Source: Calliopsis andreniformis
Taxonomy: Eukaryota; Arthropoda; Insecta; Hymenoptera; Andrenidae
Assembly: GCF_051401765.1 (NCBI RefSeq)
Contig: NW_027480423.1
Span: forward strand, 1,922,001 to 1,986,000
Length of the DNA stretch: 64,000 nucleotides
Direction: 5' to 3'
Shown one piece after another: positions 37,501 through 48,208 of this stretch. The notes below the pieces were generated by a model that was not told the origin of the DNA, did no database searches, and saw nothing but the letters and a program-made list of their open reading frames with translations. The translations under genes were made by a program, and so were the position numbers. How positions within the stretch are numbered: the first letter of the stretch is position 1; every line of letters starts with the position of its first letter.

Positions 37501-38104
37501 CAACAGCTTTTCCATTGTATAAAACAAATAATTGCAACCAGTGTGAACGTTATGGTCATTTCTACGTTGCGGGCAACCTAGGCTTCACCCTAGGCCGTTG
37601 TTCCACCATATCGAATAGTTAGGGCCTAAGAAGTGAACGAGAGAAGCATAAAATGCAATGAAAATGCAGCAGTTTTTCCATCGAATAGCAGGAATAACTT
37701 GCAAACAGTGTGATAGTAGTGGTCATTTCTACGTTCCGTGCAACCCAGGTTTCACTCCAGGGCGTTGCTCCACCAGATCGAATAGTTACGGCCTAAGAAG
37801 TCAACGCCAGAAGCATAAAATACGATAAAGATGCAACAGTTTTTCCATCGTGTAAAACGAATAATTGCAACCAGTGTGTAAGTTACGGTCATTTCTACAT
37901 TCCGAGCAGCCTAGGCCTCACTCTAGGGAGTTGCTCCACCAGATCGAATAGTTGGGTCCTTAGAAGTCAACGCCAGAAGCATAAAATACGATATAAATAC
38001 AACAGCTTTTCCATCGTATAAAAGGAATAATTGCAAACAGTGTGAAAGTAATGGTCATTTCTACGTTCCGGGCAACCTAGGCTTCACTCTAGGGCGTTGC
38101 TCCA
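37500..38104. repeat. Mixed monomers
   Basis: It holds types 1, 4 and 5 with private changes such as GTGATAGTAGTGG near 37,710. It separates the hexamer-derived units from the 996-bp-spaced block. All of it is satellite. Confidence 0.75.
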
Positions 38105-38630
38105 CTAGATCGAATAGCTATGGCCTTAGAAGGCCACACCTGAAGCATAAAATACAATAAAAATACAACAGTCTTTTCATCGTATGACAGGAATAATTGG
38201 AACAAGCGTGAAAGTAATGATCATTTCGGCGTTTCGGGTATCCTAGACTTAACTCTGAGGCATTGCTCCACCAGATCGAATAGTTAGGGCCCAAGAAGTC
38301 AACGCCAGAAGCATAAAATAAAATATAAATACAACAGCTTTGCCGTCGTATAAAATGAATAATTGCGAACAGTGTGAAAGATATGGACATTTCTACGTTC
38401 CGGGCTACCTAGGCTTCACTCTATGGCGTTCTTCCACCACATCGAATAGCTACGGCCTCAGAAGTCAACGCCTGAAGTATAAAGTACAATAAAAATACAA
38501 CAGTCTTTCCATCCTATAACAGGAATAATTGCAACCCGTGTGAACGCGATGGTCATTTCTACGTTCCAGGCAACCTAGGCTTCACTCTAGGGCGTTGCTC
38601 CACCAGATCGAATAGTTACGGCCTAAGAAG
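38105..38630. repeat. Block with second divergent monomer lineage, copy 1 (offset 996)
   Basis: It matches 39,101-39,626 at six monomers. It contains TATGACAGGAATAATT, TTCGGCGTTTCGGG and CCTAGACTTAACTCTGAGGC at 38,242. The last of these is the same divergent segment seen at 14.8-18.9 kb. Confidence 0.87.
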
Positions 38631-38953
38631 TCAACGCCAGAAGCATAAAATAAAATATAAATACAACAGCTTTGCCACCGTATAAAATGAATAATTGCGA
38701 ACAGTGTGAAAGATATGGACATTTCTACGTTCCGGGCTACCTAGGCTTCACTCTATGGCGTTCTTCCACCACATCGAATAGCTACGGCCTAAGAAGTCAA
38801 CGCCTGAAGTATAAAGTACAATAAAAATACAACAGTCTTTCCATCCTATAACAGGAATAATTGCAACCCGTGTGAACGTGATGGTCATTTCTACGTTCCA
38901 GGCAACCTAGGCTTCACTCTAGGGCGTTGCTCCACCAGCTCGAATAGTTACTG
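38290..38953. repeat. Tandem dimers (2 x 332 bp)
   Basis: The marker GCATAAAATAAAATATAAAT at 38,311 recurs at 38,643 (332 bp), and the intervening type 2 monomer is duplicated with it. The second dimer is absent from the copy at 39.1-39.6 kb. Confidence 0.83.
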
Positions 38954-39100
38954 CCTAAGAAGTCAACGCCAGAAGCATAAAATACGATAAAGATGCAACA
39001 GTTCTTTCATCTTATAAAACGAATAATTGCAATCAGTGTGAAAGTTATGGTCATTTCTACGTTCCGGGCAACCTAGGCTTCACTCTAGGGCGTTGCTCCA

Positions 39101-39626
39101 CCAGATCGAATAGCTATGGCCTTAGAAGGCCACACCTGAAGCATAAAATACAATAAAAATACGACAGTCTTTTCATCGTATGACAGGAATAATTGCAACA
39201 AGCGTGAAAGTAATGATCATTTCGGCGTTTCGGGTATCCTAGACTTAACTCTGAGGCATTGCTCCACCAGATCGAATAGTTAGGGCCAAAGAAGTCAACG
39301 CCAGAAGCATAAAATAAAATATAAATACAACAGCTTTGCCATCGTATAAAATGAATAATTGCGAACAGTGTGAAAGATATGGACATTTCTACGTTCCGGG
39401 CTACCTAGGCTTCACTCTATGGCGTTCTTCCACCACATCGAATAGCTACGGCCTCAGAAGTCAACGGCTGAAGTATAAAGTACAATAAAAATACAACAGT
39501 CTTTCCATCCTATAACAGGAATAATTGCAACCCGTGTGAACGTGATGGTCATTTCTACGTTCCAGGCAACCTAGGCTTCACTCTAGGGCGTTGCTCCACC
39601 AGAACGAATAGTTACGGCCTAAGAAG
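39101..39626. repeat. Block with second divergent monomer lineage, copy 2 (offset 996)
   Basis: This is the copy of 38,105-38,630, with CCTAGACTTAACTCTGAGGC at 39,238. Similar 90-codon minus-strand frames in the two copies are by-products. Confidence 0.87.
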
Positions 39627-40340
39627 TCAACGCCAGAAGCATAAAATACGATAAAGATGCAACAGTTCTTCCATCGTATAAAACGAAAATTGCAATCAGT
39701 GTGAAAGTTATGGTCATTTCTACATTCCGAGCAACCTAGGCTTCACTCTAGGGCGTTGCTCCACCAGATCGAATAGTTAGGTCCTTAGAAATCAACGCCA
39801 GAAGCATAAAATACGATATAAATACAACAGCTGTTCCATCGTATAAAATGAATGATTGCAAACAGTGTGAAAGTAATGGTCATTTCTACGTTCCGGGCAA
39901 CCTAGGTTTCACTCTACGGCGTTGTTCCACCAGATCGAATAGTTAGGGCCTAAGAAGTCAACACCAGAAGAATAAAATACAATAAAAATACAACAGTCTT
40001 TCCATCCTATAAGAGGGATAATTGCAACCCGTGTGAAAGTGATGGTCATTTGTACGTTCCAGGCAACCTAGGCTTCACTCTAGGGCGTATCTCCACCAGA
40101 TCGAATAGCTAGCGACTTAGAATTCAACGCCATTAGAATAAAATACAATACAAGTACCACAGTTTTTCCATCGTATAAAATGAATAATTGCAACGAGTGC
40201 GAAAGTTATGGTCATTTCTGCATTTCGAGCAACCTAGGCTTCACTCTAGGGCGTTGCTCCACCTGATCGAATGGTTAGGGCCTTAGAAGTCAACGCCCGA
40301 AGCATTAAATACAATAAAAATACAACAGTCTTTCCATCCT
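39400..40340. repeat. Copy of 35,085-36,025 (offset 4,315)
   Basis: It repeats the order of type 2, type 4, type 5, the AACACCAGAAGAAT monomer, and then the GCTAGCGACTTAG monomers. The offset of 26 monomers minus one base is the third independent use of this spacing in the window. Confidence 0.82.
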
Positions 40341-41040
40341 ATAACAGGAATAATTGCAACCCGTGTGAACGTGATGGTCATTTCTACGTTCCAGGCAACC
40401 TAGGCTTCACTCTAGGGCGTTGCTCCACCAGATCGAATAGCTAGCGACTTAGAATTCAACGCCATAAGAATAAAATACAATATAAATACAACAGTTTTTC
40501 CACCATATAAAACGAATAATTGCAACCCGTGTGAAAGTAATGGTCATTTCTACGTTCCAGGCAACCTAGGCTCCACTCTAGGGCGTTGCTCCACCAGATC
40601 AAACAGTTAGGGCCTTAGAAGTCAACGTCAGAAGCATTAAATACAAAATAAATAGAACAGTTTTTCCATTGTATAAAACGAACAATTGCGACCAGTGTGA
40701 AAGTTATGGTCATTTCTACGTTCCGCGCAACCTCGGCTTCACTCTAGGGCGTTCCTCCACCAGATCGAATAGTTAGGGCCACAGAAGCCAACGCCAGAAG
40801 CATAAATTACGATACAAATACAGCAGCTTTTCCATCGTATAAAACGAATAATTGCAACCAGTGTGATAGTTATGCTCACTTCTACGTTCCGGGCAACCTA
40901 GGCTTCACCCTAGGGCGTTGCTCCAACAGATTGAATAGTTAGGGCCTTAAATGTCAATGCCAGAAGCATAAAATGCATTAAAATACAACAGTTTTCCATC
41001 GTATAACAGGAATAATTTCAACCAGTGTGAAAGTTATGGT
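40340..41040. repeat. Mixed monomers
   Basis: It includes a type 3 monomer with CAGAAGCATTAAATAC and GACCAGTGTG (near 40,627) related to the hexamer start, and a monomer with ATACAAATACAGCAGC near 40,812. All of it is satellite. Confidence 0.75.
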
Positions 41041-42895
41041 CATTTCTACTTTCCCGGCAACCTAGGCTTCACCCTAGGGCGTTGTTCCAACAGATCGAAT
41101 AGTTAGGGCCTAAGAAGTGAACGCCAGAAGCAGAAAATACGATATAAATACAACAGCTTTTCCATCGTATAAAAGGAATAATTGACACCAGTACGAAACT
41201 TATGGCCATTTCTACGTTCCGGGCAATCTAGGCTTCACTGTATGGCGTTCTTCCACCACATCGAATAGCTAGGGCCTCAGAAGTCCACGCTTGAAGCATA
41301 AAATACAATATAAATATAACAGTCTTTCCATCGTATAAAACGAAAGATAGCAACCAGTGTGAAAGTTATGGTCATTTCTACGTTCCGGGCAACCTAGGCT
41401 TCACTCTAGGGCGTTGCTCCACCAGATCGAATAGGTAGGGCCTCAGAAGTCAACGCCCGAAGCATAAAATACAAAATAAATAGAACAGTTTTTCCATCGT
41501 ATAAAACGAATAATTGCTAACAGTGTGAAAGTTATGGTCATTTCTACGTTCCGCGCAACCTGGGCTTTACCCTAGGGCGTTGTTCCACCAGATGGAATAG
41601 CTAGGGACTTAGAATTCAACGCCATAAGAATAAAATACAATATAAGTACAACAGTTTTTCCATCGTATAAAATGAATAATTGCAACCAGTGTGAAAGTTA
41701 TGGTCATTTCTACATTCCGCGGAATTTGGACTTCACTCTAGGGCGTTGCTCCACCTGATCGAATAGTTAGGGCCTTAGAAGTCAACGCCAGAAGCAAAAA
41801 ATACAATAATGATGGAACAGTTTTTCCATCGTATAACAGGAATAACTGCAAACAGTGGGAAAGTACTGGTCATACCTAAGTTCCGTTTAACCTAGGTTTC
41901 ACTCTAGGGCGTTGCTCCACCAGATCGAATAGCTAGGGACTTAGAATTCAACGCCATAAGAATAAAATGCATAATAAATAGAACAGTTTTTCCATTGTAT
42001 AAAACGAATAATTGCTACCAGTGTGAAAGTTATGGTCATTTCTACGTTCCGGGCAACCTAGGCTTCACCCTAGGGCGTTGTTCCACCAGATCGAATAGTT
42101 AGGGCCACAGAAGTCGACGCCAGAAGCATAAAATACGATATAAATTCAGCAGCTTTTCCATCGTATAAAACGAATAATTCTAACCAGTGTGATAGTTATG
42201 CTCATTTCTAGGTTCAGGGCAACCTAGGCTTCACCCTAGGGCGTTGCTCCAACAGATTGAATAGTTAGGGCCTTAAATGTCAATGCCAGAAGCATATAAT
42301 GCATTAAAATACAACAGTTTTTCCATCGTATAACAGGAATAATTGCAACCAGTGTGAAAGTAATGGTCATTTCCACGTTCCGGGCTACCTAGGCTTCACT
42401 CTAGGGCGTTGCTCCACCAGATCGAATAGTTAGGTCATAAGAAGTCAACGCCAGAAGCATAAAATACGATATAAATACAACAGCTTTTCCATCGTAAAAA
42501 ACGAACAATTGCAACCAGTGTGAAAGTTATGGTTATTTCTACATTCCGTGCAACCTAGGCTTCACTCTAGGGCGTTGCTCCACCAGATCCAATAGTTAGG
42601 GCCTTAGAAGTCAACGCCCGAAGCATAAAATACAAAATAAATAGAACAGTTTTTCCATCGTATAAAACGAATAATTGCTACCAGTGTGAAAGTTATGGTC
42701 ATTTCCACGTTCCGGGCAACCTAGGCTTCACCCTAGGGCGTTGTTCCACCAGATCGAATAGTTAGGGCCACAGAAGCCAACGCCAGAAGCATAAATTACG
42801 ATACAAATACAGCAGCTTTTCCATCGTATAAAACGAATAACTGCAACCAGTGTGGAAGTTATGGTCATTTCTACATTTCGAGCAACCTAGGCTTC
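41040..42895. repeat. Block R (about 11 monomers), oldest-looking copy
   Basis: It carries CTTTCCCGGCAACC, AGCAGAAAATACG, GACACCAGTACGAAAC, AGCAAAAAATAC with ATAATGATG, and AAATTACGATAC. It corresponds to 54,140-56,190 but is one monomer shorter: the offset rises from 13,113 to 13,279. The join is at about 41,969, where AAGAATAAAAT runs into GCATAATAAATAG. Confidence 0.86.
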
Positions 42896-45800
42896 ACTCT
42901 AGGGCGTTGCGGCACCTGATCGAATAGCTAGGGCCTTAGAAGTCCACGCCCGAAGCATTAAATACAAAATAAATAGAACAGCTTTTCCATCGTATAAAAC
43001 TAATAATTGCAACCAGTGTGAAAGTTATGGTCATTTCTACGTTCCGGGCAACCTAGGCTTCACTCTATGGCGTTCTTCCACCACATCGAATAGCAACGGG
43101 CTCAGAAGTCAACGCCAGAAACTTAAATACAATATAAATATAACAGTTTTTCCATCGTATAAAACGAATAATAGCTACCAGAGTGAAAGTTATGGTCATT
43201 TCTACGTTCCGGGCAACCTAGGCTTCACTCTACGGTGATGCTCCACCAGATCAAACAGTTAGGGCCTTAGAAGTCAACGCCCGAAGCATAAAATACAAAA
43301 TAAATAGAACGGTTTTTCCATAGTAGAAAACGAATAATTGCTGCCAGTGTAAAAGTTATGGTCATTTCTACGTTCCGGGCAACCTAGACTTCACCCTAGC
43401 GCGTTGTACCAGCAGATCGAATAGTTAGGGCCTAAGAAGTGAACGCCCGAAGCATAAAATGCAATAAAAATACAACAGTTTTTCCATCGTATATCAGGAT
43501 TTATTGCAACCAGTTTGAAAGTGATGGTCATTTCTACGTTACGGGCAACCTAGGCTTCACACTAGGGCGTTGCTCCACTAGATCGAATAGCTAGAGCCTT
43601 AGAAGTCAACGCCAGAAGCATAAAATACGATATAAATACAACAGCTTTTCCATCGTATAAAAGGAATAATTGCAAACAGTGTGAAAGTAGTGGTCATTTC
43701 TACGTTCCGGGCAACCTAGGTTTCACTCCAGGGCGTTGCTCCACCACGTCGGATAGTTACGGCCTAAGAAGTCAACGCCAGAAGCATAAAATACGATAAA
43801 GATGCAACAGTTTTTCCATCGTATAAAACGAATAATTGCAACCAGTGTGAAAGTGATGGTCATTTCTACATTCCGAGCAACCTAGTCTTCACTCTAGGGC
43901 GTTGTTCCACCGGATCGAATAGTTAGGGCCTAAGAAGTGAACGCCAGAAGCATAAAATACGATATAAATACAACAGCTTTTACATCGTATAAAACGAATA
44001 ATTGCAACCAGTGTGGAAGTTATGGTCATTGCTACGTTCCGGGCAACCTAGGCTTCACTCTAGGGCGTTGCTCGACCAGATCGAATAGCTAGGGCCTTAG
44101 AAGTCAACGCCCGAAGCATAAAATACAAAATAAATAGAACAGCTTTTCCATCGTATAAAACGAATAATTGCTACCAGTGTGAAAGTTATGGTCATTGCTA
44201 CGTTCCGCGCATCCTACCCTTCACCATAGGGCGTTGCACCACCAGATCGAATAGACACGGCCTTAGAAGTCAGCGCCAGAAGCAGAAAATACAATAAAGA
44301 TGCAACAGCTTTCCATCGTTTAACAGGAATAACTGCAACCAGTGTGAATGTACTGGCCATTTCTACGTTCCGGATAACCTAGGTTTCACTCTAGGGCGTT
44401 GCTCTACCAGATCGAATAGATAGGGACTTAGAATTCAACGCCAGAAGGATAAAATACAATATAAGTACAACAGTTATTCCATCGTATAAAACGAATAGTT
44501 GCAAACATTTTAAAAGTAATGGTCACTTCTACGTTCCGGGCAACCTAGGCGTCACTATAGGGCGTTGCTCCACCACATCTGAGAGCTACGGCCTTAGAAG
44601 TCAACGCCAGAGGCATAAAATACAATATAAATACAACAGCTTTTCCATCGTACAAAATGAATAATAGCAAACAGTGTGAAAGTAATTGTCATTTCTACGT
44701 TCCGGGCAGCCTAGGTTTCACTCTACGTCGTTGCTCCACCTGATCAAATAGCTAGCGACATAGAATTAAACGCCAGAAGCATAGAATACAATAAAAATAC
44801 ATCAGTTTTTCCATCGTATAACAGGAATAATTGCAACCAGTGTGAATGTAATGGTCATTTCTACGTTCCGGGCAACCTAGGTTTCACTCTAGGGCGTTGC
44901 TCCACCAGGTCGAATAGTTAGGGCCTAAGAAGTCAACGCCAGAAGCATAAAATACGATATAAATAAAACAGATTTTACATCGTATAAAACGAATAATAGC
45001 AACCAGTGTGAAAGTTATGGTCATTTCAACGTTCCGGGCAATCTAGGCTTCACTCTAGGGCGTTGCTCCACCAGATCAATCAGTTAGGGCCTTAGAAGTC
45101 AACGCCAGAAGCATAAAATACAATATAAATATAAGAGACTTTCCATCGTAAAAAACGAAAGATATCAACCAGTGTGAAAGTTATGGTCATTTCTACGTTC
45201 CGGGCAACCTAGGTTTCACTCTACGTCGTTGCTCCACCTGATGAAATAGCTAGCGACATAGAATTAAACGCCAGAAGCATAGAATACAATAAAAATACAT
45301 CAGTTTTTCCATCGTATAACAGGAATAATTGCAACCAGTGTGAATGTAATGGTCATTTCTACGTTCCGGGCAACCTAGGCTTCACTCTAGGGCGTTGCTC
45401 GACCAGATCGAATAGCTAGGGCCTTAGAAGTCAACGCCAGAAGCATAAAATACGATATAAATACAACAGCTTTTCCATCGTATAAACCGAATAATTGCAA
45501 CCAGTGTGAAAGTTATGATCATTTCTACTTTCCCGGCAACCTAGGCTTCACCCTAGGGCGTTGTTCCAACAGATCAATCAGTTAGGGCCTTAGAAGTGAA
45601 TGCCCGAAACATAACATGCAGTAAAAATACAACAGCTTTTCCATCGTATAGCAGGAATAATTTGCAACCAGTGTGAAGGTTATGGTCGTATCTACGTTCC
45701 GGGCAACCTAGGCATCACTGTAGGGCGTTGCTCCACCAGATCGAATAGTTTGGTCCTTAGAAGTCAACGCCAGAAGCATAAAATACGATATAAATACAAC

Positions 45801-46336
45801 AGCTTTTCAATCGTATAAAAGGAATACTTGCAAACAGTGTGAAAGTAATGGTCATTCCTTCGTTCCGGGCAACATAGGCTTCACTGTATGGCGCTCTTCC
45901 ACCACATCGAATAGCTACGGCCTCAGAAGTCAACGCCAGAAATCTTAAAATACAATATAAATATAACAGTTTTTCCATCGTATAAAACGAATAATTGCTA
46001 CCAGTGTAAAAGTTATGGTCATTTCTACGTTCCGGTCAGCCTAGGCTTCACCCTAGGCCGTTGTTCCACCAGATCGAATAGTTAGGGCCTTAGAAGTCAA
46101 CGCCCGAAGCTTAAAATACAAAATAAATAAAACAATTTTTCCATCGTATAAAACGAAAAATTGCTACCAGTGTGAAAGTTATGGTCATTTCTACGGTCCG
46201 CGCAATCTGGGCTTTACCCTAGGGGTTGTTCCACCAGATGGAATAGTTAGGGCCTAAGAATTCAACGCCAGAAGCATAAAAAACGATATAAATACAACAG
46301 CTTTTCCATCGTATAAAACGAATAATTGCAACCAGT
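42895..46336. repeat. Block S (3.44 kb, about 21 monomers), copy 1
   Basis: It matches 48,208-51,649 at offset 5,313 with no base difference in the stretches I compared. Rare private events are shared: GAAACTTAAATAC, CTACGGTGATGC, ATTTTAAAAGTAATGG, TATAAGAGACTTTCC and the two-base deletion CTAGGGGTTGTTCC near 46,219. Internally it contains a trimer-spaced pair (44,710 and 45,208, 498 bp). Confidence 0.93.
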
Positions 46337-46370
46337 GTGAAAGTTATGGTCATTTCTACGTTCCGGGCAA
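45208..46370. repeat. Heptamer (1,163 bp), copy 1, inside block S
   Basis: It starts at GTTTCACTCTACGTCG and includes AACATAACATGCAG, AATTTGCAACC and CAGAAATCTTAAAATAC. It is repeated directly to the right. The extra base over 7 x 166 comes from small insertions shared by both copies. Confidence 0.87.
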
Positions 46371-47503
46371 CCTAGGGTTCACTCTACGTCGTTGCTCCAC
46401 CTGATCAAATAGCTAGCGACATAGAATTAAACGCCAGAAGCATAGAATACAATAAAAATACATCAGTTTTTCCATCGTATAACAGGAATAATTGCAACCA
46501 GTGTGAATGTAATGGTCATTTCTACGTTCCGGGCAACCTAGGCTTCACTCTAGGGCGTTGCTCGACCAGATCGAATAGCTAGGGCCTTAGAAGTCAACGC
46601 CAGAAGCATAAAATACGATATAAATACAACAGCTTTTCCATCGTATAAACCGAATAATTGCAACCAGTGTGAAAGTTATGATCATTTCTACTTTCCCGGC
46701 AACCTAGGCTTCACCCTAGGGCGTTGTTCCAACAGATCAATCAGTTAGGGCCTTAGAAGTCAATGCCCGAAACATAACATGACGTAAAAATACAACAGCT
46801 TTTCCATCGTATAGCAGGAATAATTTGCAACCAGTGTGAAGGTTATGGTCGTATCTACGTTCCGGGCAACCTAGGCATCACTGTAGGGCGTTGCTCCACC
46901 AGATCGAATAGTTTGGTCCTTAGAAGTCAACGCCAGAAGCATAAAATACGATATAAATACAACAGCTTTTCAATCGTATAAAAGGTATACTTGCAAACAG
47001 TGTGAAAGTAATGGTCATTCCTTCGTTCCGGGCAACATAGGCTTCACTGTATGGCGCTCTTCCGCCACATCGAATAGCTACGGCCTCAGAAGTCAACGCC
47101 AGAAATCTTAAAATACAATATAAATATAACAGTTTTTCCATCGTATAAAACGAATAATTGCTACCAGTGTAAAAGTTATGGTCATTTCTACGTTCCGGTC
47201 AGCCTAGGCTTCACCCTAGGCCGTTGTTCCACCAGATCGAATAGTTAGGGCCTTAGAAGTCAACGCCCGAAGCTTAAAATACAAAATAAATAAAACAATT
47301 TTTCCATCGTATAAAACGAAAAATTGCTACCAGTGTGAAAGTTATGGTCATTTCTACGGTCCGCGCAATCTGGGCTTTACCCTAGGGCGTTGTTCCACCA
47401 GATGGAATAGTTAGGGCCTAAGAATTCAACGCCAGAAGCATAAAAAACGATATAAATACAACAGCTTTTCCATCGTATAAAACGAATAATTGCAACCAGT
47501 GTG
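46371..47503. repeat. Heptamer, copy 2 (diverged version)
   Basis: It follows copy 1 but carries private changes: ACATGACGTAAAAA, AAAGGTATACTTGC, CTTCCGCCACATCG, and no two-base deletion in CCTAGGGCGTTG. These markers reappear at 53,590-54,140, linking that unit to this copy and not to 51.1 kb. Confidence 0.87.
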
Positions 47504-48208
47504 GAAGTTATGATCATTTCTACTTTCCCGGCAACCTAGGCTTCACCCTAGGGCGTTGTTCCAACAGATCGAATAGTTAGGGCCTAAGAAGTGAACGCCA
47601 GAAGCAGAAAATACGATATAAATGCAACAGCTTTTCCATCGTATAAAAGGAATAATTGACACCAGTACGAAACTTATGGCCATTTCAACGTTCCGGGCAA
47701 TCTAGGCTTCACTGTATGGCGTTCTTCCACCACATCGAATAGCTAGGGCCTCAGAAGTCCACGCCTGAAGCATAAAATACAATATAAATATAACAGTCTT
47801 TCCATCGTATAAAACGAAAGATAGCAACCAGTGTGAAAGTTATGGTCATTTCTACGTTCCGGGCAACCTAGGCTTCACTCTAGGGCGTTGCTCCACCAGA
47901 TCGAATAGGTAGGGCCTCAGAAGTCAACGCCCGAAGCATAAAATACAAAATAAATAGAACAGTTTTTCCATCGTATAAAACGAATAATTGCTAACAGTGT
48001 GAAAGTTATGGTCATTTCTACGTTCCGCGCAACCTGGGCTTTACCCTAGGGCGTTGTTCCACCAGATGGAATAGCTAGGGACTTAGAATTCAACGCCATA
48101 AGAATAAAATACAATATAAGTACAACAGTTTTTCCATCGTATAAAATGAATAATTGCAACCAGTGTGAAAGTTATGGTCATTTCTACATTCCGCGGAACC
48201 TGGACTTC
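47503..48208. repeat. Block R, partial copy 2
   Basis: It matches 51,651-52,360 and 54,141-54,850 (GTGGAAGTTATGATC, AGCAGAAAATACG, GACACCAGTACG). It is then cut short by the start of block S copy 2 at GTTGCGGCACCTGATCG. Confidence 0.87.
47867..48032 (+). repeat. Representative monomer, type 3 (ACAAAATAAATAGAACAG form)
   Basis: The 166-bp monomer has ACAAAATAAATAGAACAG in the AT-rich segment and usually GCCCGAAGCAT just before it. It is found throughout the window and commonly begins the hexamer unit at 33-35 kb. Confidence 0.85.
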
